Shown piece by piece: positions 23,181-37,700 of a DNA stretch of 64,000 nt. Numbering within the stretch: the stretch's first letter is position 1; every line of letters starts with the position of its first letter. The notes beneath the pieces are model-generated. The model did not search any database, had not been told where the DNA came from, and worked only from the letters and a program-made list of their open reading frames with translations. The translations under genes and the position numbers were made by a program. The stretch spans positions 29,248,864-29,312,863 of the forward strand of contig CM073322.1 of the NCBI GenBank assembly GCA_037043015.1. The letters are read 5' to 3'. Source of the DNA: Bryum argenteum. Taxonomy: Eukaryota; Streptophyta; Bryopsida; Bryales; Bryaceae.

Positions 23181-26100
23181 AATGGTGCCTGGGGGACCTC
23201 AAATCATTGCCACCATGCAACCTCGACAATGGAGTCACAGAGTACGAGTAGAATGCGGCAAAGAGTTCGAGTCGAATGCGTCAAAGAGTTTGAATCGTGT
23301 GCATAACACGGCTATCGATGGCAAGAAGCAGAGATCGGAAGCCGAGAACCCAGAAACAAGAGACTTGTGAGCAAGGACTGATTACTAGTGGACCTGCGCC
23401 ACGCCCGGATCATCAGCGTGCTGGTACAATAACAGGATGCACCTGACGATGGATGTGAGTCATGTGACCAAACGACAAAGATACTTGTTGCGCATTTGCC
23501 GCTTTTACTAGCTACAGTGTGCCTAAAGAATTCCTCATATTCTATCACTTCTCGCAGCGTCGAGCTTCAACGCACATGGATGGTCGGCCACACGATGTTA
23601 CTCCCACGTGCATGCTCCATAAATGCGGCATCCCTATGTCGTTTCTATCTGTATTGAGCTCATTTATGCCAGGCTACCATTGATAAAGTGATTCAACTAA
23701 AAGCTTGCAAAAATGACAACGAGTAAGTTTTTAAGCAATTGGCATAGTCTTCGTTTTCAAGTGGTCCATATCGTTAGTAGATTTGCTTCCACCTGGCAAA
23801 CGTCACTTGGTGCACTAACAAGAGTCACTTTGAAAAGTTTGTCTTTAACCAATGTATGAATACAATTGAGAAGAATACAATCATGAATCAAAGTAGCAAA
23901 CTTCTTGGCGGAAGTATGGGATTGTTTCATTGTATTCCTTTTTGTTTATGGTAAGTGTGCCCTACATATGTAAAGAGAAGGGAGCCTCGCCGAGCCACAC
24001 CGCATGCCTAGACGGTAAATAGTCTCATGCCCCCATTGCAAGCCAATTTGTAATAGGCCTTCATTGTGCGTAGCCGTGTGTAGTAAGCCTTTCTTCCTCT
24101 TCCTATCTCAACAGAATCCACGATTCTCTCTTTAACTTGTTCTCGTGTTCTTAACGTCGGCAAAATTGTTCACTGCAAAGGAGGTCTCTATGGCAAGACC
24201 CCGTTTGGAGTAACAAGATTGCACGCCGTAAAGAGAGGAGAACAAGAAATTCTATGAGCTTCATCACCCCACCTTCCCTCTTGGTCTAGGTGGGGGACCA
24301 AGTGCCGCACTTGTAAGCCTTGCTCTTAGGGAATTTACTTTAGATTAATTGTCTATAAAATGAAAACAATAAAAATAGTAAAATAATAATAAAAACATTC
24401 CTGCAAACTAGACCTGTAGCATCATTCTGCTACCCTACTCTAGTGGCAGAACCACAGCAAGAAGCGTCCGTGCTGCCAGATGCTCTTCTGGCCATTCGCA
24501 GAGTTGGAATTATCCTCCCATGCCCTCCGCTGGTTACAACGTGCAAGTGAGAATGAACGTGCTTTAGCTTGCAAGATCACAAGTACTTTACTGGATCTCG
24601 TATTTGTATATAGGACTTGGAATGGGGCATGTCCATGATTTGAAGATACATTTGGGTGAAACAACCACCTCTTTTCCAAACTGATTTTTAAAAAAAAACA
24701 TAGATTGTGTTGAAACCACTTAATGTAAGAATTTCAATTGTTCAGAATAAATATGTACTTATTAGAAAGGTGGTCTCAGAAGACCACCAACTCACCACGC
24801 AATAACTCCTCTTGACAAGTTACAATTCACCATTGATGTAAATTCACAAGCGGAAACATGTCTGCGGACACCCCACTGAGTACACCCCTAGTGACACACT
24901 ACACCCACACTACATCGGAACTCGAGTGAAACGTGCCACTACAAGTGTACTCTTGGGTTGTACACAAATCATGTTTCCACTACACAAGAGTTGTTAATTA
25001 GTGAACCGTAACACGAAATCTACACAAAATGTGATACATCACCGTAGTGTTACAACACTTAACATCAAACCATATCACTAAATGTGAGAGCATGCAAACT
25101 TTCTTGCAAGAGGAAGAGTTTATTCCAAGTGGTGTCATTGGTAGTTTGAAGAAAAGACAAGGGACATTGATTGCAAGGGCGACCCAAAGTGAACATTAAA
25201 ATCAAGAGAGTTTAGAAATAGTGTCATGTGCCAAAAGTTCCCCGTTACACAAATCTCCACGTAACACCAATGAACAACTCTTGTGTAGTGATTGTGAGTA
25301 TTAGGTACACCAATGGCCCTCTGTCCGGTGGGCACCGGCTCATTGGCAAGACGAACACACTTTATTCACGCCGGCCCTGTAATACGGACCGGAGTTATTA
25401 TCTATCTATCTATGAGTATTAGGTGTATTGTTGTGGTTTACTCATACCACTATACTCAACTCACTTACTCATGAAGCTATTTCTTCATCGTAATTTGTTT
25501 GTATTTTGCTCTATGACCTTTTCTAGGATACGCGGGAGCCAAAGGGTTTTGTCTTCTAAATCCCTAGAATTTGCAATCTGGATCCCACAATCCTTTTGGA
25601 TCATTTTGAATTCAAAAGTGGGATGTGTGGCCCCAAATTACTCTTGAAGCATACTCATTGGCAATTCAAACCAATACATAAATATTAAGGGCTCCTTCCC
25701 ACCTCCGCTCCGAAAATAGCTCGTAGAGGCGATTTGCAGTGATCCGTAGACAATGCTTATATTTGAGTTAGTGTAGCGGTCTGCTCCGAAAAGGGTGATT
25801 TACTGTGAAGTACAGCGATCCGTAGACAATGCTCATACTGTATTTGTATAACTGTAGCGGTCAATTCCTGTCGTATGCTCATTACTAGATAACGCATAAA
25901 TGAAACGGTGACTGTTTATGAAGTAAAGACATGACATGTGGGATCAATAAGGTACCTAAAATTAGCCTAAAAGTGCAGCTCTGTAGAGATACTGTTTGTT
26001 AGATTGCAGCCAGGACCTAGCTCAGAACAGTAGATACTCTAAGCTGACGTGGAAGGCTATTACTTTTTGTCAAGATGCCTTCGGATAACCATTTCAGTAT

Positions 26101-27197
26101 CAGGATCAAACACCAATCTTAGATCACGAGGATTGCATTGTGAAAGGAGAATTTGCCTCAAGGTTACGGGATAACGTCTTATGATACTTCGCTGCGACGA
26201 GACGTGATATTGAATAGCACTGATTTTAAAAGTACCAAAAAAGCTCCTGCTCGTCTGTGCTCCAATTGACATAGCTTTGGTGCACTGGTCAAAATGAGGC
26301 TGCATCAACTTCATAACCATGACAGTTGTGTGACATTTAACAATCTTTTGATAACCTGGAGTGATCTCAAAACATCAGTCTTTAGTTCACTCGCTTCATG
26401 AAAGTCATCTAAACTCAAAGATGTAAATTTCCCAAATATGAGGACCCAAGAGGAAAACTGAAGTTGGAAAGTACTAAAGCCTCCTGACATGGATAAACTG
26501 AATATCCAACATTGACTAGCATACTTGATACTTGATAGAAACTTCAGATTTTAAGAACTTAAGAGCCAGGAGCCAACTTTAACAGCTGTGATTAGGATTC
26601 GAGATCAGAAAATTTATGCTTTTCAGATTATAGACCCCTTTAGGCTGGATGAAAGGTAATTTTTGACACGCTATGCACACAGGAATTTGTACACCACTGC
26701 AGCAGTGGTGTTCACTACAAAATCAGACTCAGCTGGATAATTGATGGGTCGATTAATCAAATTATAAGCACATACTAGTACGTGATCGACCAGGAAAGTT
26801 TCACACTTCCAAAAACTCATACTCAAGTTTAAGCATTGATACAACAATGCGCCAAAATGGGCCCCCTCAAAAATTCCTAGAATTTGGAGGTTACTGAACC
26901 TCTTTCTTCTATTTCGAATAGTAGCACCTTACCTTGGATACTTGGTAATATTTACAAACGAACAAGTCATTCTTTAAGATTGTTATCTGCCATCACGTGA
27001 ACCACCATGTCCTACACAGAATAGTAGCCTTAAGACACAATGCCTGCATCCACGTACACAAATGAAGGGCATATGATATTGAGTGCTTACTAATATTCAT
27101 CCTCCCAACGCTCCAAGATGCTCTTCGGATCAATGACTCGTTTGCGTCGTAGAAGAGTAGGCTACTGTGAAGTAAAAAGATTCATGATCCACAGCGG
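23181..27197. other. Gene-free spacer of 4 kb
   Basis: No supported exon. It holds a (TATC)n microsatellite near 25398-25412 and an imperfect tandem repeat (25704-25870). The stretch 23955-24230 has features reminiscent of a decayed long terminal repeat but no partner, primer-binding site or coding remnant was seen. Confidence 0.5.
25704..25870. repeat. Imperfect two-copy tandem repeat of about 80-85 bp
   Basis: Both copies start GCTCCGAAAA, share GATCCGTAGACAATGCT in the middle and end TGTAGCGGTC; they differ by short indels. Confidence 0.7.
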
Positions 27198-30080
27198 TCA
27201 CTTGGGCTTCCGGTTTGTTTTCTTCGGGCTTGGTTTGAACGCTGACGGACATAATTGGTTCACTTTACATGTATCACACTTGGGAGCCATTGGTTTACAA
27301 ACCTACACAATGGTCCTCGAATTAGTAACCTTCTCAATGCAGATGGCCAGTACCAATTTCTGACTATTGGAAGAACTTTTGAGAGTAGGATACTGCAATG
27401 GGACTTACCTGCTGCCCGAATCCAACAAAAAGAAAACTGATGTCCGCCCACAAGGTGGATGGCAACCAGGACTCCAGTGTTCGTCGTGTTAATTCTGGAG
27501 TAGCGTCAGTCGGTACCCACCCAAGTCGAGAGCACACTCTTCTGACATTCGTGTCAACAATTAAACCCTCTTCGCCCCTGCATCACAACGTTGATGTACC
27601 ATTGAATACACTAACAACAGCATTAATTGCTACTTACACCAGATCATTTGACTGTGCTATGCTTAATCTGTTTGATGCATGTCTTTACTGATTGTGTGAC
27701 CAAAGTTAATCTTCGAATGTCTATGGACTGCTGATAATGTGTAAAAGCTTGATATGATAACCATGCCTTATAACACTTGACACCATGGTGTAATTGACAA
27801 AGGAATCTAGGACGCACACGAATGATATTCTTATATTGAGGAACTTCCTAAACAAGATAGCTTGATCGCATACTCACATGCCAAAAGCGACCCACAGAAC
27901 TAGTAGTGCAACTTTTGGTCCCACTCCAGGCAGCTTCATCTGCAATTCAAACTAGGTTAGCTCTCATGGGACGACAAGATTCATGAATCACATTATGATT
28001 AAGAAAAGATGTGTCTGCCATTCGAATGGCCACTGCATTCTGATAGAAGTGTCAGGAGACATCCTTCAGCCATGACCAGATAGTATGGTAGCAGCCCAAA
28101 AGAAAGGACTTACGAGTTCCTCCAATGAATTCGGAACTGTTCCGTTATGCGGAGGTGCTGAAAGTGTCAGTGCTATGGACTTCAGAAACTTCGCCTTCTG
28201 CCTGGATGAACACAACAAGGTAAACACGTAAATCAGTATCCAAGACATGGGAGATCTGTAAGAGTCATAGAACATATCAAACTGTTCCCGACGTACGGTA
28301 ATCACGAATAATTTCAAGGTCTCAATTAGAGTGGTCGAACGCTTGATTCACATTTCTAAGTTGAAAAGACGCAGGAGATAAGAACGAACCTATAAAACCC
28401 AACAGGCTTCAAAACCTCCGCCAATGCATCCACCTCAACAGTGTCATTTGCAATATGGGTGATAGTAAGTCCTTCAGGCATAGTACGTAGTCGGTGCATA
28501 GCGGCTCCAGTTACAGCATCACGAGTTTGCGAACTGATCATGGCTGCCACGAGGGCCTGGAACTGTTGCGTTTCTTTGCTGGCTTCTAAGTCAAGTAACT
28601 GCAAGTTACAATGCAAGCAAATCAGAAATACTTAGGATACTCAGAAGTGATTTTTCTGAGCGTATTTCTGCACATTCAATTCAGTCTCTTTTTGTCTGCT
28701 TCATTCATTCTTTACATGATGCCAACCTATCTTATCTTATTCAATTGACCGGCAATAGAATCAATACAATACTTCGTGAGCCTTACCTGATGAGTTCCAA
28801 AAAGATCGACAGGTGCATCGTTGTTCATTCGCATGGATCTGCATATACACAAAGTAAACCCATGCAAAATCAGAAGACAAAAAATCCGAAGTTGTAAGAT
28901 CAGCAGTGTTAGTGCGAATCAGTCGAACCACACTATGGGAAGTGCGAAGGCATTTCAGTAGTTTGAACATATTATTACATCTCAACGGATCTAGTGATCT
29001 AGTCTATGCAAAGGCCGGTAGTTACCTGATACCCTCAATAATTTGTTCCCAATTTTCAGGGGCAGTTGCTTTTAACGAGCCATCAATCTTGGTTTTTGTC
29101 TGCCTTACTCTCAACGCTTTCGGCTTTGATTCAACTTTTACACTGCTCCCGGCAACCAACTGATCTGAAAAAGATACACAGCTTGGCATTCATATCCACG
29201 CACAACCAATAAAAAACAGCTGAGGAGTTGAACTAGCAAAAAAACTCTGTTAAGATTGAATTCTGGCTGATCTCGCTCAATGCGAGACTCAATAGAAGTG
29301 TCTATCAGATGCTCACCCGAGACTATTATCTCACTTTCCGTCTTAATAAAACCCGATGATCCCTCCACAGTTGCCCCAGGGTCGAATTCTTCCTTCTTAA
29401 CTGTTACTTTTCTTGATAATCCCTCCACAGTTGCCCCAGGGTCAAATTTTTCCTTCTTAGCTGCTACTTTTCTTCGCTGCACACAGAACAATCTCATAAT
29501 TGATAGAAGCGACGAAAGAAGTAACGGCTCCTTTCCAAATTCCAGATCATTTGAATCAACAGCAATTGGAGAACACGAAAATCTTCAGAAGAGCGATCAT
29601 TACCATGGACACGGCAGCCCACCTTGTCTGGTCGATCACGAATGGACGCCACACCAGATTCAAGCTTGATGACACTCCCTGTTGCAACATTCTCTTCTGG
29701 CTCCTCCTACAATCAGCACATTCAAGTCATTCTCTAACCCTGATTTCTTGCCACAGCTTCTAGGGTTCGATCAGGTCTGCCATTCTTCTCCAAATTCTAT
29801 ATCCAAGACCTGTCCTTAAGATGAAAAGTACACATATAAAGATCATGGGTTTCGCATTAAATACAGCAACGTGTTTAGGAGAAATTTACAAATCACATTG
29901 CATGTTCTTTTAGGAAAAAGCAGTTGAAGCATCGTAAAGAGAGAAACAGAACTTATTTAGAGAAAAGTGTACCTTAATCTTTCGAGTTCCTGACTTGCTC
30001 GAAGTTGCAGTGGCTGAAAATGAAAAAGACGCAAACACATTGTCTTCCATGATCCGTGTATCGCCACTGCTGCTAAGCAT
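27198..30080 (-). CDS. NTH1: Endonuclease III-type DNA glycosylase/AP lyase (NTH1-like)
   Basis: Base-excision repair enzyme that removes oxidised pyrimidines and cuts abasic sites; plant forms act in nucleus and chloroplast. Ten minus-strand exons with matching phases: 30080-29973, 29706-29623, 29476-29317, 29164-29026, 28838-28787, 28598-28390, 28201-28114, 27939-27878, 27577-27409, 27302-27198; 391 residues. Motifs: ENWEQIIEGIRSMR then NNDAPVD, QALVAAMISSQTRDAV, VGFYRQKAKF, the helix-hairpin-helix LPGVGPKVALLVLWVAFG with catalytic Lys at about 289, LIVDTNVRRV with catalytic Asp at about 309 (the usual His after DT is Asn here), FVGFGQQ, and the [4Fe-4S] ligands C359-x6-C366-x2-C369-x5-C375. 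The N-terminal 110 residues are a poorly conserved linker with a 20-residue tandem repeat. The first ATG in the open first-exon frame is at 30080; an upstream stop closes that frame, so a further 5' exon is possible but not needed. Confidence 0.94.
29356..29475 (-). repeat. 60-bp tandem duplication inside the NTH1-like coding sequence
   Basis: Two adjacent 60-base units share CCCTCCACAGTTGCCCCAGG (29361 and 29421) and encode successive 20-residue units around KKEEFDPGATVEG and KKEKFDPGATVEG in the N-terminal linker. Confidence 0.9.
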
Positions 30081-31167
30081 CGGAGCTGCAAATTCTTCAG
30101 GTTCAAAATGGAATGCCCAACGCACGGTAGTAGGAATGCCATGGTCATGGGGTAGGTTTCAGTCTCATTCCATCACCCTGAAAAGCACTAAACACGTAAA
30201 AGGATGGCATCGCCAATGGATGACCAATGGATGACCGATGGATGAATATTCATGTATTTTCAGATTTCCGTTACATACTTCTGGGTAAAGTTACACGTAC
30301 TTATAGATTTTTTTCCGTACTTGTGAACACCCATCCTCAGAGTATTCTAAATACTTTAGATGTACGAAGAATTCATATGTATGTGGAAGATTCTTGGAAC
30401 AAATGTGGATATTTCTATGTACTCCAATAACCATGGACCAAAATACTCATAGAAACATTGTCATCCTACGATGGCCTAGTTTTTGAACATAACTAATCAT
30501 TTAACCATTGATCGTTCCCACTCGTGTTTTTCTACAATTTTAGATGAAGAGCAGAAACTTCGAAGAGCCATAACTCCTTCATCCAAAGTAGTTTTTAGCT
30601 GAAATTACATGAATAGGATTCCAAATCAAGTCTAGTTCGATTGATAAATTTTCAGATCCATAGATAAAGAAATAAATTTATTTTTTTTTAAATTTTTTGA
30701 ATACATCTTCTTGATAGTCTCTACAAAGCTTGTGCAAACCGCAACAAATGCTTGTAATCTTGGAATCTAAGAATGAATGGTCTCAGGAAATTATTTCAAT
30801 GTCTAAAGATTCTTGTTTGGGTTACAAGATATTGAACAGGTGGGTTTGCATGCTCATCGAAGTGTGTACCTGGTTCAACTTGATATGGCATCTCCAAGTA
30901 ATTTGAAGTAATCCCCAGGTATAAACAACATATATTCGGACTGCTTATAGTTTCAAGATTGAAATTTGAATGCCATTCATTAAAACAAATTGGGACAAGA
31001 TTTGAGAAGGTTGTTAGCTACTTGTTGATTGATCGACCACCTATTGTACTTCATATAAGCTCCAGTTAACTTCAAAGTAGAAGTTTGCTTTGCTGATTAC
31101 TCAAGTCAAATGTATAAACAAGTGATTGTTTGGATTAACTTAGTCTTAATGTAGCTCAAAATGTTTC

Positions 31168-31245
31168 ATTCACAAGCTATTCAACATCGACTCATTCACA
31201 AGCGATTCAATATCTACTCAATCACAAGCAATTCAACATCTACAC
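31168..31245. repeat. Three-copy 26-bp minisatellite
   Basis: Units begin ATTCACAAGC, ATTCACAAGC and AATCACAAGC and continue with ATTCAACATC-type sequence; two to four substitutions separate them. Confidence 0.8.
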
Positions 31246-34200
31246 AAGAAAAAAGGAATAATAGTCTAGTTTAAGGTTTGAGAAATGTAATCATACAAAG
31301 TTATTGAGCATCGTTTGAAGTCATACATATTTGTTTTCTTTCTGATAATCAAATCAACCAAATCAAGGTGTGGGAGGTGTCACTGAAAACATGTATATTT
31401 GTAGAGGTGCAGGCCACAATTAGATCACATGTCGGACCTGCACATCCCATGATACTTTTCATTCCTCAATCCAACTCTTCCACTTTTGAAGCCCATGAAA
31501 CTGGTCACAATCAGGGCAAATTCCAACAGACTCTGGAGGCTACCAGCCACTTCACTACCTCTTTTAAAGGCGGTGCCAGATTCAACCGGTATGAGATCTC
31601 ATGCTTAGTCTGAATACAATTGCGTACACAACCGTTCAGGTGTAGAAGTTAATAACCACAAATGAGTGCCCACCTCTTGGACAAGGAATGAACAAAAGTT
31701 TCAAGCCAATTCAGCTCAATAGTCAAGTCAATTGGGTCTACAATGTAAGAACTACATCTAGCTATCTGCAAGCAGAAAACTTTTTTTTCTTGTCTACGAT
31801 CCGTTACCAATTTAACCACAGTCAGTAGTAAGTCATAAAAATTACTCCAGCTAGGAAGCCCTAATTAAATGTCTCCTTATGTAGAATGCAGAACAAGTAT
31901 GAACCCACTAACAACGCCAGATACATACAATTAAGTCAGTAAATTTCAGGTAGAAGCACCTCACCTCATTGTGATGAAAAATGCCGATTTAGGGAATTTA
32001 ACGTTCCGTAGAGCTTGTCACATTTAGGAATGAACAAGTGCTTGTACCTTAAGAATTGACAAACAAACAAATGACAAACTCTGCAAACAGCTGTAATTGA
32101 ATATGAAAACATACCTGAAACTGAAGACTCACAAGGACAAAGTAGTAGCTCGCTCCCGTGGTACAGTCTGCAGAAGAGAAACAACCGAGCCTCAAAAACA
32201 ATTCTGAAAGACAAAAAAATGGCTGGATATGCTTGCGTATGATAACTACAACACGTATATGAGTATAAGATGCATCAGAAGGATGATTACAATCAGTTCG
32301 TGACATAATTTAACGCTTACAAGCAAAAGATGAGATTAACCGAAGGCAAGGGCCTAAGACTACGATCAAATCTCGACCATCAAAACCGAAATTCACTACC
32401 GCTTCTAATTTCAGAAGTTTGTGAGCATCTGCAATCAAAGCAGTGGAAAGTGATTTATCGACGTCATATCTAATATGAACATGATATAATCTTGACCAGT
32501 TATAACACATCCGAGGCTTGCAACACCAAATATGGCCAGGACCTAGACTAGATGAACCATCGAAACTACTACCATTCAGTACCGATTACAACGAAGCTTA
32601 GCGAAAATTTACACTCTCTTGATTATCACCATCGGCAACTTGTAAGCTGATTCTGAAACTTATAAGAATCAGAACACGCAGTAGTAAATCGGTGAGGTAA
32701 CTGACAACAGATACGTACAGGATTAGTAACTCCATTGAACTAGTCCTCAAGCAAATTATATCAAATCAGATACTGAGAATCAGTCAAAGAACCATACGTC
32801 AAGTTCATCTGCACATACCGTGGTAGCACAAGGTAGACTTTGAAAACGCACCTCTAAGATGACCGAACTTGATATGATCTGATTAATTTACACTTAAAAA
32901 ATCATAATAGCTTCGCAAAACTAGCCATGACTGAGTTTAGTCAAAGTAAACTTCCTGTAGCAGCTTCATTGCTGCTGAAGACTGGCCTTGCTTCTAATTA
33001 AGCCGTGATACAGCAGCCAGGTAAGGTACAACATTCGATGCTTACTTCCCCACTTCATACTTGTCGAAATATCTTGTAAATGTGACTATGCTACCACATT
33101 ACTCAAAAGAAGAAGGATGCTGCTGAAATTTCTAGAAGAAGCACAATTCCTATAAGGCCCTGCCCATATAAACCAAGTAACGCTCTAGCTATACCAGAGT
33201 TAGTTCCTGGCAAGTAGCGTCCTACCAAAGTAGCGTCCTACCAAAGTAGCGCTACTTCTTCGTGACAATCTGCACTGATGATTTACATTTATGGCCAAAT
33301 AGCTAACTCATATAAGGACAAGTAGACTGATTGTGCCCACGCTCGATTGAAGTGTTATATCCTTCGATACCAAGCGAGTAGCAGCAAATTCCAAGACTAA
33401 AAGATGTCATATTCATAGATTGGAGAGATATGAGGTTAGCTACCTACTTAGGTCTCGCAGGTCTTGAAAAATCTCGTAGAACTAACTAGCTACTACTTGA
33501 CACAATTAAGTTGGCGCGGGCAGGGCCAAAGGAGATGTTAACCAACCAAATGATGCGATCTAGAGAACCACAGCGGAAGGAGGCCCTACCGATAAAAACT
33601 TCTACCTTGAATAATTTAGCAGCCTTCCATGCTATACCTCCAATTTAACCGGACCCATCCAAACCCGCTAGCAAAAACCGACGTCAGTCTTCCGAGGAGT
33701 CGGATCAACACACCTCAATAGAGATTATCATAACTGCGAGAAACTCTCCAATTCAGGTCATTTACAATAAAATCAAGATAGCAGAAGATGCTAGGAAGGG
33801 TATACAATATATTAATGAGCAAAGACATACTGCCAATCCTCGTCTCAACAGAAATACATTCAGAACCTTAAACTACACAACAGCCTGAAACGTCATGTGT
33901 ACCGATGTGCTTCTAGAACATAAGGTACTGCATGAAAATATAGACGTTAACTATGTCAATCCAAGCTCTCTATTATCCAGCAATTGCGGTTTCCACTGAA
34001 CTAGCCCATCAATATGATCCCAAGGAGCTGGATGCGTACAACATTCTAAGTGGTAGAAAACCATGATTAAGGAAATGAAACTACGTCGATTCATACTTGC
34101 CAATGACATCGATCTGCTATTATAATCGTAGTCAGAATGAAGCTATGAGATACAAGCACCACTAAGAGCCTGCCTGAAACAAGATGCCAGTCCAGCACCT

Positions 34201-34585
34201 GACCCTGTCCAGATACTGAAGACGAAATACTAAATTTATCTCAAGAATGGCCCCACATCAGATAGTAAACAAAAGCTCATCGTGTAAAGGAAAACTTGGA
34301 TATGCAGAGACATGGGGAGCTGACGTGAAATCTCTAACTGCATCAGAAAGTAGTATATCAACAAATTCGAAAGAATAAATAACTCTTAGTTTATGGAGTT
34401 GTTTCTGCTACATGTAGTTCAATTCCGGGAAACACCGAGCATATACAGAGTAACGAACTGAAAAGTAGAGTGGCATGTCCTTAGAAGCTACATCTTCATT
34501 CGCTTAAATTCTCAACCTGATGAACTAGTCAGAACTTGGTCAATCCTGGCACGGGACCTCTACACAATCATAACTCATGATGAAT

Positions 34586-34661
34586 GAATCGAATGAATCA
34601 AACCAGTACCAGGGATAATCCATGAATCGAATGAATCAAACCAGTACCAGGGATAATCCAT
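34586..34661. repeat. Two identical 38-bp tandem units
   Basis: GAATCGAATGAATCAAACCA and the following 18 bases are repeated without change at 34624. It lies just downstream of the RRM gene stop codon, probably in its 3' untranslated region or flank. Confidence 0.88.
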
Positions 34662-34783
34662 GTGGAGGAATTTGAGACCGAGTTGTCTAAACAGAGACAC
34701 CTGAACTGAGAGAATGATTCGAGCAACGAATTTACAGAGTAACCAAGAACGCACCATACGAGAGAACTCTTCAGGAGGTCAGC

Positions 34784-37700
34784 TCAATAAGGCCGATAGC
34801 CAAAGTTTGCATTGTGGTTTGCATTCCATCTTGTAGGACCGGGTCCAGATGGAAGCTGATGCTGATGAGGGTGTGAATGGGATTGGTTTTGTTGTTGTTG
34901 TGTTTGACCTTCGTTATCTCCCCTCTTCAACTCCACCTTGATGCGTTTGCCAGAGATAAGCATACCATTCACTTGCTGAATTGCTGCTTCGGCAGACTGA
35001 GGTGAATCCATAGACACAAAACCTGTTCGGGAGAGTAGTATAAGGACCCGTATGACCAGATTACAAGCCTGGACTAAACAGAATCAACCTTCAGTTCATA
35101 GGTACTCTAAGTTCTCAAACGATTTACTGAGTGATCTATTTCAAAGTGCGAAAAAATGAAGAATGACTGAAAGCCAACAAAACTACGAACATGATTCATA
35201 CTTTCGTGTTCATACACAATCCTCGAACATATGAGTCAGATAGGGGACGTTTCTAAAACATGCAGTAATTAATCAGGCCAGGGAAGTTCTCATTGAGATC
35301 CTGTGTAATTAGCAGTCTACGATAAAGAACTGCTTTCCACAACTATCTCACCCAGGAGAGCAAATGCTTGAGAGGTACCTTCGAAATGAGGTACCTTCAA
35401 GCATTCAATCTCATGAGAGTACTGAATTTCGTACACATCTCAAGAAGCCGCATATTATGTACGACTGTGACGTTCTAGATAACACAAGATCATGGTACAT
35501 GACGATAAAAGAGATTCGAAATTCAATCCTCAAGCCCTACGAATAACATTGTGATGCAACTGTATCTACGACAACTCAACCGTACAGGGAGTAACTTAGA
35601 AGACAAAGGCAAGCGATAGTCGAAAAGAAGGAAATCTAAGAACGATAAAACGGTCATAAATTGCTAACTTCAAAGAAATCAGAAAACGAATCTCAACTCA
35701 AGAAAATTAATTTGATCAAGGCAATCAAGAATACATCTAATCAACAGACGCGCGTCGTGACTGGCGGCAAAGCGAGACCAAGTCCAAATCAAACAGACAA
35801 CAATGCCTTCATGCCAAAATGCTGTCTGAGTTGTAAAAGTATAGATCTCAGCGAAAATTCACCAGATGGTCGACAAAGATGAAAGAAGAGACTGCTACGT
35901 GAGGGGTTTCTACCAAAGAGCGATTTCAAGTATGACAGCTGCAAACGAAAAAGTCACTGCTGCATCTAAAACTTGTAGAGACGAGTAAATAATGATAGAA
36001 AGTCTTACCATAAGTTCGATTTCGACCTGTGTCCTTCTCCACGCCAATTTTCGAGTATATAACAGTGCCATAAGGAGTGAATAAATCTGCTAACTTCTTA
36101 TCACCCAAATCTTCAGGAATACCAAATACAAAGAGATTGGCTCCTGAAAAAGGAAAATTCAAATTAGCAAACAGTTGATAAAACTAGGTCATACAGTCTA
36201 ATATGATTCTGCGTTGTCTGTAATCCTACAGATTTGAAACGAAATATTAGCGCAGAGAAAATCTAGGTCAGGTGCAGAAAAACATTGTGAACATATGAGA
36301 CACAGTAAGCATCTTGAACCGTCGTCATTGAGACACTTCGATACTCCCGTAATTAGTACTACAAGAATCAGCATACTAGAACGTCATGTTGTCGTGCACA
36401 AGGGAACTGCCACTCACCTTGAGGGCCACTAGTTGCAGTAGGAGGTGGTGGTGCTGGCGTCGCTTTAGCAGCGGTCGTAGTTTCAGAAACAGGTTGCCGT
36501 TGATGGATAACAGGAGGCGCAGAAACTGTGGCATCAACCACCATAAAGTCAATTCTCACACATCACATATTTTCAGCTGCAAACAAATACCTCCACAAAA
36601 GGGTTTCAACGAAAACTCTACGATACATAACCAAACATGTTCAGATTGAGTTAAGAGTCGTGCTGTCTAGGCCAATCCTACACATCCAACTCATAAAGTA
36701 CTCGATAAAATGAAACTGGAGTAAGAACAATCACCATGCGGGGTATGCCCCGCTTGTCCATTTGTCACTTGAGCTTGTGCCTGAGATGGAGTTGACGGCG
36801 AAGGAGAGAGCTGAGAGGATGCTCGAGGCTGGTTCTGAGCTTGTCTAGGTGAAGGCTGTGAGCTCGTTTGCTGACCTTGTTGCTGCTGCTGGATGTTCGA
36901 AGGGTAGCCTCCAGGGCGGGACGCAGTTTGGTTGGATTGTGATTGCGAAGACTGCAAGATCGATGGTTGTCCCAAGGGGACTGGCATAAGTGGAGGCAAC
37001 TGAGCCCCCATTGGTTGCGGAGGTCCAGGATGTGGACCAGCTCCAGGTGCCGGATAACTAAGATGCCCATGAACAAGGTGAGGCATTGGAGCAGGTGCTG
37101 TGGCCCCTGCCGGTTGTCCGTGGGCAGGTATAGCATATGCACCCTGCGGAGTCTGCATATGACCTGCTGGTTGTGGCGGTTGCCCAGCTGGTAGCTGAGC
37201 CATTCCAGAGGGTTGAACGTATGCACCAGGTTGTGGCATGTGAGATCCCCCGTACATGTAGGTACCTGCCAATGTAACAACAACTTGATAAATGAAAACG
37301 TTGAACAACTCCAGGATCGAGGACAACCAAGCGGAACTTCATTCGCTGTGACTTCAAATCAAAGAATTGGACAAACCGTATGTTAGAGAGCAATCCCTAC
37401 CTGTCTGCGCCATGTACGATCCTGGGGGCTGCCCATACATGCCAGGTTGTTGATACGAAGCTCCCATGTGAGGTGCGTAACCTCCAGGATGATGCCCAGG
37501 AGCCATTTGCGGAGTCTGAGTGATAACTTGGCCCGCAGCATTTGGTTGCTGTGAAGCTTGAACTACGCCACCAGCAACGTGAGGCATGTGCTGAACTTGT
37601 CCACTGTATACTTGACTCGAAGGTTGATTAGTTCCTGCCTGCATGATAGCCTGCCCTCCACAACTCCACCAGAAAAAAATTTCAGTCTAACAACGTCGGA

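Larger units (their letters stand above)
30081..34783. other. 4.7-kb AT-rich spacer with minisatellites
   Basis: No supported gene. It holds three short tandem arrays: three 26-bp units at 31168-31245 (ATTCACAAGC-type), about three 16-bp units near 33212-33250 (AAGTAGCGTCCTACCA) and two 38-bp units at 34586-34661. Confidence 0.55.

Noticed and set aside
23955-24230. Possible solo LTR of a copia-type element
   Set aside because: The sequence has an LTR-like feel, but no second copy, primer-binding site or target duplication could be shown.
36691-37326. Alternative reading frames in the Gln/Pro-rich exon
   Set aside because: Several long frames overlap here; only the one rich in Pro, Gly and Gln joins in phase to the WW and RRM exons.
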